Shown here piece after piece: positions 54,806-63,788 of a stretch of 64,000 nt of DNA; positions within the stretch are counted from its first letter, which is position 1; each line of letters opens with the position of its first letter. The DNA comes from Halobaculum marinum. GTDB lineage: Archaea; Halobacteriota; Halobacteria; Halobacteriales; Haloferacaceae. A program made the translations under genes and the position numbers. Location of the stretch: positions 1 to 64,000 of the forward strand of contig NZ_CP119991.1 of the NCBI RefSeq assembly GCF_029338555.1, in the 5' to 3' direction. The notes below the pieces were generated by a model. It had not been told where the DNA came from. It did not search any database and worked only from the letters and a program-made list of their open reading frames with translations.

Positions 54806-55125
54806 GCGACGTGCCCGACGGCGAACACGCCGCCGTCGTCGACCGGATCGAAGACGGACTGGCGGCGCTAGAGATCGACGCCGACGACGGTCGCTACGAA
54901 CTCCTCGTCGACCCGTCTGCGCTGCCCAGCGAGGCCCGACACGCGAACGCCGCCGTCACGGTCGAGGTCGCCGACGGGTCGCTGGTGGCGGCGACCTACC
55001 GCCCCGAGGAGACCGACGCCCGACTGTCGCGCGCGCAGTCGCTGTTCGACCGCATCGCTCGTCGACCACCGGGAGCGGACGAGGACCCCGCCGACGGCGA
55101 CGATGGCGACGACGACGAGGAGTAG
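54802..55125 (+). CDS. DUF3006 protein
   Basis: 107 aa. The N-terminal beta region VVDRIEDGLAALEIDADDGR is the DUF3006 signature, and the C-terminus is a highly acidic tail (EDPADGDDGDDDEE). Its ATG overlaps the stop of the MBL gene (ATGA). DUF3006 genes regularly follow ComEC/MBL genes, and in some bacteria they are fused. The function is unknown. Confidence 0.85.
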   Translation: MSDVPDGEHAAVVDRIEDGLAALEIDADDGRYELLVDPSALPSEARHANAAVTVEVADGSLVAATYRPEETDARLSRAQSLFDRIARRPPGADEDPADGDDGDDDEE

Positions 55126-55172
55126 GCGCTCGGCCTCGACTCGACCGGTCAGCCCTCGAGGCTACCCGACGG

Positions 55173-55964
55173 TCAGGTGACGAGGTAGTACGGGTCGGCC
55201 GCGAGTCGGTCGTCGAGTAGGTCGTCAACGTCGCTCGCGCGACACCCCTGTACCCTGACGCCGCCGACCGACCGGTCGACCAACGCCTCGCCGAGGTCGT
55301 CGCACACGCGGCGGCGCGCGAAGCGGCGGTAGTGGTCGTCGACGGGTGCGCGGTGGACGACCCGGCGCGTCTCCCCCTCGTGAGTGACGCGCCCGCGATA
55401 CGTCGCCGTCGAGACGTACGGCACGTCGTGGCGGTACTCGGCGACGTGGAACACCGAACAGCGGAATCGCCCGGTCCCGACGTTCAGGTACAACGCGTCG
55501 CGGTCGTGGAGGGCGTCCCAGTACCCACCGGGGGCGTAGCTGTGCCCCGCGTCCGCGCTGTCGAACGGGTCGCGACCGAGCCCCAGGAGCGAGAACACGG
55601 GGTCTGCGGTGCGGAAGGCGGCGTCGTCGAGGAACCGTTCGCCGAAGGTGCCGACCTCCGGCGGCGCGCGGTCGAGGTCGACGTGCCCCGTCTCCCGGAA
55701 CGAGAACGTGAACCCCGGCGTGAGCACCGTCTCGAATCGGTCGGTGAGCGCGTCGCGCAGCAGTTCGTACGGGTCGCCGCCGAACGCCGCCGCGAGGTCC
55801 GACAGCCCCGCGTACACGACGACGGTGTCGGCGTCGAACCCGTCGAGTGCGTCACCGAGGTGCCGCGAGTCGAGGTGGGTGTCCGGCGTCGACCCCGACC
55901 GAGTCCCGAGCCAGTCGGCCACCAGCGACCGGGCGGCGTGCGCGTACACCTCGTGTCTACGCAT
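55173..55964 (-). CDS. AAC(3)-family N-acetyltransferase
   Basis: A 263-aa aminoglycoside 3-N-acetyltransferase-type fold. Conserved blocks are VVVYAGLSDLAAAFG, DALTDRFETVLTPGFTFSF, GTFGERFLDDAAFRTADPVFS (shortened: GTFGERFLDDA and RTADPVFSLL), and HDRDALYLNVGTG. It is the last gene of a six-gene glycan operon, overlapping the glycosyltransferase before it. In that setting an amino-sugar acetyltransferase is more likely than drug resistance (inference). Terminal sequence reads DDRLAADPYYLVT. Confidence 0.82.
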   Translation of the reverse strand: MRRHEVYAHAARSLVADWLGTRSGSTPDTHLDSRHLGDALDGFDADTVVVYAGLSDLAAAFGGDPYELLRDALTDRFETVLTPGFTFSFRETGHVDLDRAPPEVGTFGERFLDDAAFRTADPVFSLLGLGRDPFDSADAGHSYAPGGYWDALHDRDALYLNVGTGRFRCSVFHVAEYRHDVPYVSTATYRGRVTHEGETRRVVHRAPVDDHYRRFARRRVCDDLGEALVDRSVGGVRVQGCRASDVDDLLDDRLAADPYYLVT

Positions 55965-56886
55965 CGGCTGCCACCTCCCGATACACGCGAGCGAGGTCCC
56001 GCGCGGTTCGCGCGCGAGTCAGGTCTCGAACCTCCTCGGGACCGTTCGACCGACCGCCGTGAGCGAGGACGGCGGCCAGCGCGTCGGCTAGCCCGTCGTC
56101 GGTGTCGGCAACCGCCGAGGGTGTGACGCCGGCGAGCCGGTCGGGCACGTCGCCGACGGGCGTGGCGACGACTGGCAGGCCGCACGCGAGCGCCTCCTTC
56201 ACCGCGTTGGGCGACCCCTCGTGTCGCGAGGTGAGCACCAACGCGTCTGCGGCGTTGAGGTACGTCGGCATCGCGTCGTGGGGAGCCGTCGTCACGACGT
56301 GAAGCACGACGTCGCGGTCGAGACGGTCGCCGGCGGCGCCGACGACGCGCCGCGCACGCGGGAAGTCCTTGACCGATCTCGCCGGGTCGTACGGGAACAG
56401 GACGTGCGCCCGGTCGTCGTCCCAGCCGAGACGCTCGCGGGCGGCGTGGCGGTCCGACGGGCGGAACGTCTCCGTGTCGACGCCGTGGGGGACGACCCGC
56501 GCGTCGACCGCCCCGAGGTCGTCGGCCATCCGCTCGGACATCACGACGACCGCATCCGCGCGGGCCGCACACCGACGACTGACCGGACCGATCGTGCCGT
56601 ACAGGTCTGTCCCCCACAGCGAGACGACGGTCGGCAGACCAGTCGCGAGCGCTGCGGGCGCGACGACCCCCTGGTTGGCGTGCACGAGGTCGAACGACCC
56701 ACGCGCCGCTCGTATCGTCAGCCCGAGGTGGACGAGGTAGTCGAGCGGCGACCGGGTCCCCCCACTGGGATCGTGCGACCCGGGAACGGCGAGCGTCTCG
56801 CAGTCGACGCCGCACTCGCGCAGGGCGCGCACCTGGCCGCGGTAGGCGTTCGAGTCGGCGCTCGGGACGAGCTCGAGGACGCGCAT
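55957..56886 (-). CDS. Glycosyltransferase family 4
   Basis: 309 aa with two Rossmann-like domains (GT-B). N-terminal block LELVPSADSNAYRGQVRAL, HANQGVVAPAAL and SLWGTDLYG; C-terminal nucleotide-sugar block ADALVLTSRHEGSPNAVKEAL with the E-x7-E pattern, then GLPVVATPVGDVPD. Its ATG overlaps the epimerase stop (ATGA-type), and its end overlaps the acetyltransferase start. It would transfer a sugar to a lipid or surface glycan. Confidence 0.9.
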   Translation of the reverse strand: MRVLELVPSADSNAYRGQVRALRECGVDCETLAVPGSHDPSGGTRSPLDYLVHLGLTIRAARGSFDLVHANQGVVAPAALATGLPTVVSLWGTDLYGTIGPVSRRCAARADAVVVMSERMADDLGAVDARVVPHGVDTETFRPSDRHAARERLGWDDDRAHVLFPYDPARSVKDFPRARRVVGAAGDRLDRDVVLHVVTTAPHDAMPTYLNAADALVLTSRHEGSPNAVKEALACGLPVVATPVGDVPDRLAGVTPSAVADTDDGLADALAAVLAHGGRSNGPEEVRDLTRARTARDLARVYREVAADA

Positions 56887-57974
56887 CAGCGGACGCCCAC
56901 GAGCGGCGGTGTCTCCGCCTCGCGGTCGACCGGCCGCCACGCCTCCACCGCCTCGACGATGGCGGCGGCGGCGCCCGTCGGCGGGTCTGCCGGGTGGCCG
57001 GAGTCGGCTACCGCGTCGTCGACCGCCGACCGAATCGACCGGCTGTCGGTCCCCGCGAGCGTGTTGTGTCCTCGCTCGACCGTCCCGGTCCACTCCGTCG
57101 TCTCTCGGAGCGTGACGCACGGCGTCCCGAGGTAACTGGCCTCGCGCTGGACGCCGCCCGAGTCGGTCGCCACCGCCGTGGCCTCGTCGAGGAGTCGGAG
57201 GAAAGCCGGGTAGCCGGTCGGCTCGACGAGCGTGAGGCGGGTGGCGGCCCACTCGTACAGGCCGTGCTCGCGGAGGCGGTCGGCCGTCCGCGGGTGTAGC
57301 GGGAGGACGACCGGCCGGGACGACCCTGCAAGCCCCGCGAGCACGGCCCGGAGCGTCGCCGCGTCGTCGACGGTCTCCGCGCGGTGGACCGTCGCCAGCA
57401 CGAACTCGGCGGGCGTTTCGGGCGTCGCCGCAGCCACCGTGCGCGTCATCGCGACGGCGTCGCCGCGCACGTCGCCGACGCACCGCACGCCCTCGGTGAC
57501 GCCCTCGGCCTCCAGGGTCGCGACCGCGGCAGGCGTCGGCGCCAGCCTGAGTCCGGCGACGTGGTCGACGAGGACGCGCGTGCGCTCCTCGCTCATCCGC
57601 CAGTCGCCACTGCGCAGGCCCGACTCGACGTGTGCGAGGTTCGTCCCCGTCGCCCGCGCCGCGAGCGCGCCGATGAGGGTCGAGGTAGTGTCGCCGTAGA
57701 CGAGGACCACGTCGGGGTCGTCGGCGTCGAGGAGCGGGACGAGGCGCTCGACACCGACGGCGACCTGCTCGACGCGGGAGGCCGATCCGACCTCCAGCGA
57801 GTGGTCCGGCACCGGCAGCGACAACTCCTCGAAGAACACCGTCGAGAGGGCGTCGTCGTGATGTTGGCCGGTGTGAACCAGCGTCGCGTCGTGGCCGCCG
57901 GCGGCGAGTTCGCGGGCGACGGGCGTCGCCATCACGAACTCCGGGCGGACGCCGACGACCGACCAGACTCTCAC
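56886..57974 (-). CDS. wecB: UDP-N-acetylglucosamine 2-epimerase
   Basis: 362 aa, non-hydrolysing epimerase that makes UDP-ManNAc from UDP-GlcNAc. Visible blocks are VGVRPEFVMATPVARELA, VHTGQHHDDALSTVFFEEL, VLVYGDTTSTLIGALAA, HVESGLRSGDWRMSEE and VATDSGGVQREASYLGTPCV with TLRETTEWT. The GTG at 57974 begins VRVWSVVGVRPEF; an upstream frame is unlike the family. Together with the dehydrogenase of this operon it gives UDP-ManNAcA, a component of haloarchaeal and other surface glycans (family knowledge). Confidence 0.92.
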   Translation of the reverse strand: MRVWSVVGVRPEFVMATPVARELAAGGHDATLVHTGQHHDDALSTVFFEELSLPVPDHSLEVGSASRVEQVAVGVERLVPLLDADDPDVVLVYGDTTSTLIGALAARATGTNLAHVESGLRSGDWRMSEERTRVLVDHVAGLRLAPTPAAVATLEAEGVTEGVRCVGDVRGDAVAMTRTVAAATPETPAEFVLATVHRAETVDDAATLRAVLAGLAGSSRPVVLPLHPRTADRLREHGLYEWAATRLTLVEPTGYPAFLRLLDEATAVATDSGGVQREASYLGTPCVTLRETTEWTGTVERGHNTLAGTDSRSIRSAVDDAVADSGHPADPPTGAAAAIVEAVEAWRPVDREAETPPLVGVR

Positions 57975-59026
57975 GCCGTCCCCTCCACGACGTCGGCGAC
58001 GAACGCCGCCACGTCGATTTTCTCTCGGACGAGTCGGTCCCGCCGTCTCGCGTGCGTCTCGTGCGGAGGGTCTCGGAGGGTCTCGACCGCGAGCGCCCCC
58101 GCTTCGCCCTCGTCCGCGACCGATGTCAGCAACCCGTACTCGTCTTCTAACTCGTGGAAGTTGCTCATGTCGTCGGCACCGGCGAAGCCGTTCGAGCGGA
58201 CCGCCGGCGTCCCGAGCACGGCCGCCTCGGTCGCCATCGTCTGTGAGTCGCCGACGTAGCAGTCGGCGAACGCGAGCAGGTCGTGGAGCGCCTCGGGCGG
58301 CACGGGACACGGCTCAACGCCCGGGATGGGTGCCGTGTCGACGACGTCGGCACCCTCGGCCGTCACCCGCTCTCGGCAGACGAACACGCGGCCGTGTTCG
58401 GCCAGTCCGGCGAGCAACTCGCGTTTGCCGTCGAGCGAGAAGCCCCGGCGCCCGACGTCGTGGTGGGCGGACCACGAGACGAAGCGGACGACTGCGTACG
58501 GTTCGTCCGGGTCGACGCCGTGCTCGCGGAGGACGTCAGAGTCGGGCGAAAAGCGGTTGGGATGGAGGTACGCGAGTTCGTGGAATCCGTCGTAGCGCCG
58601 TTGGTTCGGCACGTCGTGGCGGAAGTTCGCGGGCGTGCACACCACGTCGGCGAACGGGTGGGTGATCGACGCCGCGAGGTGTTCGGGTTCGCTGTCGTCG
58701 AACACCACCGCACGCGCGCCGACGAGTCGGGCGACGTGGACCGCGGCGGGGTCGACCTGGCTGACGACCACGTCCGGGTCGACCCCACGGGCGAGACGCG
58801 CCAACCCGACCTCGCGCTGGAGCAGTTCGCCGACGCGGGACAGTGGTCCCGACCCCGCCCGCGACACCACGGTGTAGGGCAGATCCTGCGCGTCGAGCAG
58901 GTGCGTCGTCACGTCTTTCTCGCGGGCGGCGACGACCACCTCGTGACCGCGCTCGCGCAACAGCGCCCCCGGGACGGCGAACAGGTGGACCAGCGCCGGG
59001 TGCGTCACGTCGAACAGAACTCTCAC
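57971..59026 (-). CDS. DUF354 protein (glycosyltransferase-like)
   Basis: 351 aa. The N-terminus RVLFDVTHPALVHLFAVPG is the DUF354 signature, followed by GHEVVVAAREKDVTTHLLDA and a C-terminal region FADCYVGDSQTMATEAAVLGTP that looks like a GT-B donor site. DUF354 genes sit in nucleotide-sugar and archaeal surface-glycan operons. The stop and start overlap neighbours by 4 nt. Glycosyltransferase activity is likely but not proven. Confidence 0.88.
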   Translation of the reverse strand: MRVLFDVTHPALVHLFAVPGALLRERGHEVVVAAREKDVTTHLLDAQDLPYTVVSRAGSGPLSRVGELLQREVGLARLARGVDPDVVVSQVDPAAVHVARLVGARAVVFDDSEPEHLAASITHPFADVVCTPANFRHDVPNQRRYDGFHELAYLHPNRFSPDSDVLREHGVDPDEPYAVVRFVSWSAHHDVGRRGFSLDGKRELLAGLAEHGRVFVCRERVTAEGADVVDTAPIPGVEPCPVPPEALHDLLAFADCYVGDSQTMATEAAVLGTPAVRSNGFAGADDMSNFHELEDEYGLLTSVADEGEAGALAVETLRDPPHETHARRRDRLVREKIDVAAFVADVVEGTA

Positions 59027-59988
59027 GGGCGATCACCTCCACTCCCGGCGCCGCCGAGCACACCGACCAGTGATCGGATCCCCGTGGCGGCACCCGCGAG
59101 CGTCCAGCGACCCGCGTCGACGGGGGTCGACCGGTCGAGTCGGCTGCTGAGGTGTTCGCGCCGGATCCGCCCGAGGAAGGAGACGGCCAGCAGTCGGGAG
59201 ACGCGCGGGACGTACGTCGTGAGGTCGATCCCGCTCGACTCGTCGCCGTACGCGCTCGGGTGGGGAACGTCGATAACGGCTTCGTCGGCCGCCCGGAGGC
59301 GAGCGAGCACGTCGATCCCGTACCCGTACCCCTCGTACGTTGACGCCGGGTCGACGGCTGCGAGCGCCCGCCCGGTCATCGCCGTGAAGCCGTTCACCGG
59401 GTCCGAGAGCGACCAGTATCCGGTCGCGACCCGGGACAAGCCCGTCAGGAGAGCGTTCCCGACCAGCCTGACGACGGGGAACGCCGCACGGTCGGCGCGC
59501 CGGCGCAGTCGCGTCCCCTTCGCGTACGCGGCAGTGCCCTCGACGAGTGGGTCCAGCAGTCGCGTGAGGTGCGTTGGGTCCATCTGACCGTCGGCGTCGA
59601 CCGTCGCGACGAGGTCGACCCGGTCTGCGAGTGCGGCGAGGTAGCCCGTCACGACGGCCCCGCCGGCGCCCCGGTTCGCCCCGTGGCGGAGGACGCGGAG
59701 TCGCCCGCGTCGGTCCGTCGACATCGTCCGGCGGTCGAGCACCCGGGCCGCCGCCGTGGCGCTCGCGGCGTCGTTGGCGGCGGGTCGTTCGGCGGGGTCG
59801 ACCGGGAGACGGGAGTCGGTCGTCGGGTCGGCGGCGTCGAGCGCGACGGTGGCCGTGTCGTCCGTCGACGCGTCGTCGACGAGGTACACGCGGTCGACGC
59901 ACGGTGGGATCGCCGAGAGCACGTCGCCGACGAACGCCGCCTCGTCGTGGGCCGGGAGGACGACCGCGACGGTGTGCCCGCGGAACAT
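59023..59988 (-). CDS. Glycosyltransferase family 2 (dolichyl-phosphate sugar synthase-like)
   Basis: 321 aa GT-A fold. VAVVLPAHDEAAFVGDVL starts the domain, VYLVDDASTDDTA holds the nucleotide-binding Asp residues, and VATVDADGQMDPTHL carries DxD. An Ala/Asp-rich insertion of about 45 residues (55-100) splits the donor domain. The C-terminal half includes the hydrophobic/amphipathic region ending LVGVLGGAGSGGDRP. The ATG at 59988 overlaps the dehydrogenase stop (ATGA); a GTG at 59997 is possible. It could charge dolichyl phosphate with the operon's sugar. Confidence 0.88.
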   Translation of the reverse strand: MFRGHTVAVVLPAHDEAAFVGDVLSAIPPCVDRVYLVDDASTDDTATVALDAADPTTDSRLPVDPAERPAANDAASATAAARVLDRRTMSTDRRGRLRVLRHGANRGAGGAVVTGYLAALADRVDLVATVDADGQMDPTHLTRLLDPLVEGTAAYAKGTRLRRRADRAAFPVVRLVGNALLTGLSRVATGYWSLSDPVNGFTAMTGRALAAVDPASTYEGYGYGIDVLARLRAADEAVIDVPHPSAYGDESSGIDLTTYVPRVSRLLAVSFLGRIRREHLSSRLDRSTPVDAGRWTLAGAATGIRSLVGVLGGAGSGGDRP

Positions 59989-61442
59989 CACGGACACCTG
60001 TAGACGACGTTCGCTCGCGAAGCGGTCGAGCGGTCGAACGCTCGAGGCAGGTCGACGACCGCGGGGTCGGGCGCCGCGGCGTTCGCGATCGACTCGGGCG
60101 ACAGGTCGTCGAACGCCGTGTGGCCGACGAGAACGACGACGCCGTCGACCCCGTCGAAGGGGTCCGTCTCGCTGACGGGGAACGGAAGCGAGCGGTCGGC
60201 CGTGTCGGCGTCGACCAGCGGGTCGTAGCCGACGACGTCGACGCCGTGCTCGGCGAGTCGCGTCGCCACCTCACCGCACCGACTCCCGGAGAGGTCGCTC
60301 ACGTCCGGCTTGTACGCGAGTCCCGCGAGGACGACAGTCTCCGACTCCCCTGACGGGTCTGGACCTGTGTCTGCCGCTGCGACGGGGTCCGACGAGTCGC
60401 CGGCACCGTCCGGGAGGACTGCAGCGTGTTCGACCGGCGGACCGGTCGCCTGCGGACGCGGCGACTCGCGACCGACGCGGCGCTTCCGTGCGGCGAGTGC
60501 CGCGACCGTGGTGTCGGCGACGCGGTCGACGACGCCCTCGTTGACTGCGCGCGCAGTCCGCACGAGCGGCATCGACTCGCCGACGTCGCCGACCCGATCG
60601 GCGAACAACAGCGGGTCCTCCGGGAGACACTGCCCGCCCACGAGGCCCGGTTCGAGATTCGGGACGTTCCGCTTCGTCGCCGCCGCCGCAAGCGCCCGGT
60701 CGGCATCGACGCCGAGCGCCGCCAGCGCGCTCGCCAGTTCGTTCACGACGGCGATGGTGGCGTCGCGGTACACGTTCTCGACGCACTTCGCGGCCTCGGC
60801 GACCGCCGTCCCCTCGACGACGTGGACCGTCTCGTACACGAGTTCGTACGCCGCGGCCACGCGGGCGGCGACGGCGGGGACGTCGGCGCCGACGAGTCGG
60901 GGTTCCGCGCGCCACTCCGCGGCGGAACTGCCCATCGAGAACCGCTCGGGAGCGTACGCGACGTCGACCGACGCGCCCGCGTCGCGGTCTGACGCACCCT
61001 CGACCGCCGGCGCGAACACGTCCGCCGTCGTCCCCGGCGGCACCGTCGATTCGAGCACGACGGTCGCCCCGGGAGCGCAGTGCTCGCCGACGGTCCTACC
61101 CACCGATCGGATCGTCGCGTGCGGTTCGCCCGCGTCGGGCGCGTGGCGCGTCGGGACGGCGACGAACACGAGGTCGGCGGTCGCGAGGCACTCCGGGTCG
61201 GCGCTGAACGAACAGGTCGCCGCCGCGAGCCGTTCGTCGTCGACGGTTCCGGTCGGGTCGTGGCCGCGTCGGTACGCGGCGATCCGCGACTCGTCTACGT
61301 CGTAGCCGACGACGTCCACACCCGCCTCGGCGAACGTGACCGCGCGGTGGATGCCGATGCGCCCGACGCCGACGACCGCAATCCGGACAGTCGACGGCGT
61401 CACCGCGCCGCGTCCGTCCGACTCCTGTCCGTTGTTCAGCAT
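59988..61442 (-). CDS. wecC: Nucleotide-sugar dehydrogenase (UDP-ManNAc/UDP-Glc dehydrogenase family)
   Basis: 484 aa. Rossmann start IAVVGVGRIGIHRAVTFAEAG, TVPPGTTADVFAPAVEG region, catalytic Cys in VGGQCLPEDPLLFADRV, and C-terminal domain VVLAGLAYKPDVSDLSGSR. Three domains of the UDP-sugar dehydrogenase family; the GGxCLPxD motif and the adjacent epimerase make UDP-ManNAc dehydrogenase the best guess, with UDP-glucose dehydrogenase the alternative. A low-complexity Pro/Asp loop (about 325-365) is an insertion. First gene of the operon; the ATG at 61442 is about 28 bp from a TATA box. Confidence 0.88.
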   Translation of the reverse strand: MLNNGQESDGRGAVTPSTVRIAVVGVGRIGIHRAVTFAEAGVDVVGYDVDESRIAAYRRGHDPTGTVDDERLAAATCSFSADPECLATADLVFVAVPTRHAPDAGEPHATIRSVGRTVGEHCAPGATVVLESTVPPGTTADVFAPAVEGASDRDAGASVDVAYAPERFSMGSSAAEWRAEPRLVGADVPAVAARVAAAYELVYETVHVVEGTAVAEAAKCVENVYRDATIAVVNELASALAALGVDADRALAAAATKRNVPNLEPGLVGGQCLPEDPLLFADRVGDVGESMPLVRTARAVNEGVVDRVADTTVAALAARKRRVGRESPRPQATGPPVEHAAVLPDGAGDSSDPVAAADTGPDPSGESETVVLAGLAYKPDVSDLSGSRCGEVATRLAEHGVDVVGYDPLVDADTADRSLPFPVSETDPFDGVDGVVVLVGHTAFDDLSPESIANAAAPDPAVVDLPRAFDRSTASRANVVYRCP

Positions 61443-61465
61443 TAGGATGAACGTGCGGCCATCCG

Positions 61466-61474
61466 TTGATAAGT
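61466..61474 (-). promoter_or_regulatory. TATA box of the glycan operon
   Basis: ACTTATCAA on the minus strand, centred about 28 bp upstream of the ATG at 61442, consistent with leaderless transcription. Confidence 0.5.
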
Positions 61475-61652
61475 AGGACCCGGATAACCGTCGAGTACGA
61501 CGGTGAGCTCTCCGATCGGCACGTGCTGCCCATCACGTTGTCCCGGTTCGTTCTCGTCTCGCACCACACCCAGTCAGACGCTTGGGGAGCACGGCGCCGG
61601 TCGACCACACGATAGACGCGCTTACCCGGCTGTAGCACGCACGACCGATCTG

Positions 61653-61895
61653 ATGGAGACAGTCGTCAGAGTCCGCTGTCGCGACTGCGACCTCGCGGAG
61701 ACGTACGACTCGCTGCGCCGCGCGCGGACGGCGGTGGCCGACCACGAACGCACGGCGGGGCACCTCGTCGACTGGGATATCGAGCGGCTGGCGGCGGGCG
61801 TCGAGCGGGCCGGCGACGACGCCGGCGTGTGTGGTCGCGACGGGTGTGAGAACCCCGACTCGCCGCTGTTGGACTTCGGCTCGGACACCGAGTGA
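61653..61895 (+). CDS. Small zinc-ribbon-like protein, DUF7542 type
   Basis: An 80-aa protein. VRVRCRDCDLAETYDSLRRAR and a later VCGRDGCENPDSPLLDFGS give two CxxC/CxxxxC pairs that could bind zinc; HERTAGHLVDWDIERLA lies between. I recognise it as the haloarchaeal DUF7542 type. Function unknown. The ATG at 61653 begins METVVRVRC; a longer upstream frame is Arg/Pro-rich and unlikely. Stands alone. Confidence 0.8.
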   Translation: METVVRVRCRDCDLAETYDSLRRARTAVADHERTAGHLVDWDIERLAAGVERAGDDAGVCGRDGCENPDSPLLDFGSDTE

Positions 61896-61928
61896 GGCGT
61901 CGTCAGGTGGGGACGCCGTGGGGGTCGG

Positions 61929-62864
61929 TCAGTCCGCGCGGGCCGGGTCGCCCCCGGTCAGCTTCCCGACCTCGCGACGGATCGCGTCCCGCTTGAGCAG
62001 GACGAACCCGGCGAAGATAAGCACGAACCCGCCAGCCGTGGCGGCGTCCGGCACCTCCTGGAGGAACAGCCACGCCGACAGCGCGGCGAACACGGGCGCG
62101 ACGTACGAGACGAGGTTGATCTCGATCGGCCCGAGCCGGTCGAGCAGGTCGAAGTAGATCAAGAATCCGAGCGCACTGGCCGCAAGCGAGAGATACGCGA
62201 GCGCCAGCACCGCGTCGAGAGTGAGGTCCACGCTCGCGACCGACTCGCCGAGGCCGGCGGAGGCGGCGTGCATGAGCAGCGCGCCGAGGAGCATCGCCCA
62301 CGCCTCCATCGTCTCGATGGGCACGTCGGAGTCGATCCGACGGGTGATCACGCTCCCGAGGGCGAACGACGCGGCGGCGCCGAGGATGAGCAGTTTGGGG
62401 ATGGTGCCGCCGGCGAGGAGGTTGGCCGGGTCGAGGTCAGACAGCACCGCCACGCCGACGAGGCCGAGCAGGAGACCGACCACGCCGACGACGGTGAGGC
62501 GCTCGCTGGGTAACAGTGCCCGGGCGAACCCGGTGGTGAGCACCGGACTCAGACTCACCACGACCGCGGCGGCGGCGCTCGTCACGGCGTCGTCGGCCTC
62601 CCCCACGAACAACAGGGCGTGGTACGCCGCGATGAGCAGCACCGCACCCACGAGCACCTCGGCCCACTGGTCGCGCCCCCGCGGCACCGGTGTGTCGGTG
62701 GCGTACACCGCGTACGCGAGCATCACGACGCCCGCGATGTCGTACCGGACCGCGGCGAACAACACCGGCGGGAAGAACGCCAGCCCCGCCTTGATGGCCA
62801 TGAACGCCGACCCCCAGATGGCGGCGAGCGCGAGAAACAGCCCGAGTGATCGATACCGGTTCAC
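61929..62864 (-). CDS. EamA/DMT-family transporter
   Basis: 311 aa with ten membrane spans in two EamA repeats. The first repeat begins LFLALAAIWGSAFMAIKAGL, and the second includes ALAYLSLAASALGFLIYFDLL and NLVSYVAPVFAALSAWLFLQE. Typical drug/metabolite exporters of this kind move amino acids or small metabolites; the substrate is not readable. The C-terminal tail is charged (RDAIRREVGKLTGG). Confidence 0.9.
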   Translation of the reverse strand: MNRYRSLGLFLALAAIWGSAFMAIKAGLAFFPPVLFAAVRYDIAGVVMLAYAVYATDTPVPRGRDQWAEVLVGAVLLIAAYHALLFVGEADDAVTSAAAAVVVSLSPVLTTGFARALLPSERLTVVGVVGLLLGLVGVAVLSDLDPANLLAGGTIPKLLILGAAASFALGSVITRRIDSDVPIETMEAWAMLLGALLMHAASAGLGESVASVDLTLDAVLALAYLSLAASALGFLIYFDLLDRLGPIEINLVSYVAPVFAALSAWLFLQEVPDAATAGGFVLIFAGFVLLKRDAIRREVGKLTGGDPARAD

Positions 62865-62951
62865 ACCGACGCTGTGCGTCGGGGGTGTCTCAACGTTTCG
62901 TCTCGACGACGGCGGGGCATCGCGTCGCCAGACGAAGACGGGGTGGGCCCC

Positions 62952-63788
62952 TCAGAGGTCCCACCGAGCGAACAGCCAGGCGCTCACGGCGAGCACACCG
63001 ACGGTTGCGACACACAGGACCGCCATCCCGGCGAGGTCGGTCGTCCCATCCACGAGCACGGCGGCTGGGTCGAAGTAGCGCGAGGGGGCGACTGCGCCGA
63101 CCCACTCGTACTCGGTGATGCTCGTGAACGACTCGACGAGCCACGCCGCGAAGACGGCCCCGAGCGCCGCGCGCCCGGCGGTCCGCCCGCGCCGGACGAC
63201 GACGCCGAACAAGACCCCGAGTGCCCCCCACGACAGGAGGAACGGCACCGCGAGGACGTGCAACACGAACAGGCGCGCCGGGTCGAGCGGGTGGCCGACC
63301 GCGACCGACCCGGCGTACAGCGCCGCCGGGACGGCAACGTTGGCGACGGCGATGGGAACGAGCAGCGCCAGGAACGTCCCGAGGAGGACGCTCGTCCGGG
63401 GGACCGACGCCGCCAACAGCGTCTCCATCCGGTCGTCGCGGAGGGGACGCGCGACCCCGTTGGCGGCGCTGTACGCGACGTAGCCCGCGAGGGCGACCAC
63501 CCAGCCGAAGGTGTAGAACTCGCCGGCGAGCAGTCCGGCCAAGGAACTCAGCGTCTCGAACCCAAGCAGGGCGACCATCGGCGCCGGCATGGAGTCGAGC
63601 AGTTGGTCGACCTCGCCGCCGGCGACGATGTCCGGACCGATCCAGACGAACAGGAGGCCGAACAGGGTGAGACCGACGGCGAGCCACAGGCTTGCGCGGA
63701 GGCGTCGCTCCGCCTCGAACCGACACACCGCCCACGCCGCGCTCGCCGGCGACGACGCGCCCGTCACGCTCGCGGTGTCGGTGATCAT
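62952..63788 (-). CDS. ABC-2-type transporter permease
   Basis: 278 aa with about six membrane spans: LWLAVGLTLFGLLFVWIG, WVVALAGYVAYSAANGVARPLRDDRMETLL, VLLGTFLALLVPIAVANVAV and the final WLFARWDL. The loop RPLRDDRMETLLAASVPRTSVLLG is typical of ABC-2 membrane proteins related to multidrug/nodulation exporters. The ATG at 63788 overlaps the stop of the next gene (ATGA); the longer frame upstream is discarded. An ATPase is expected beyond the window. Confidence 0.85.
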   Translation of the reverse strand: MITDTASVTGASSPASAAWAVCRFEAERRLRASLWLAVGLTLFGLLFVWIGPDIVAGGEVDQLLDSMPAPMVALLGFETLSSLAGLLAGEFYTFGWVVALAGYVAYSAANGVARPLRDDRMETLLAASVPRTSVLLGTFLALLVPIAVANVAVPAALYAGSVAVGHPLDPARLFVLHVLAVPFLLSWGALGVLFGVVVRRGRTAGRAALGAVFAAWLVESFTSITEYEWVGAVAPSRYFDPAAVLVDGTTDLAGMAVLCVATVGVLAVSAWLFARWDL

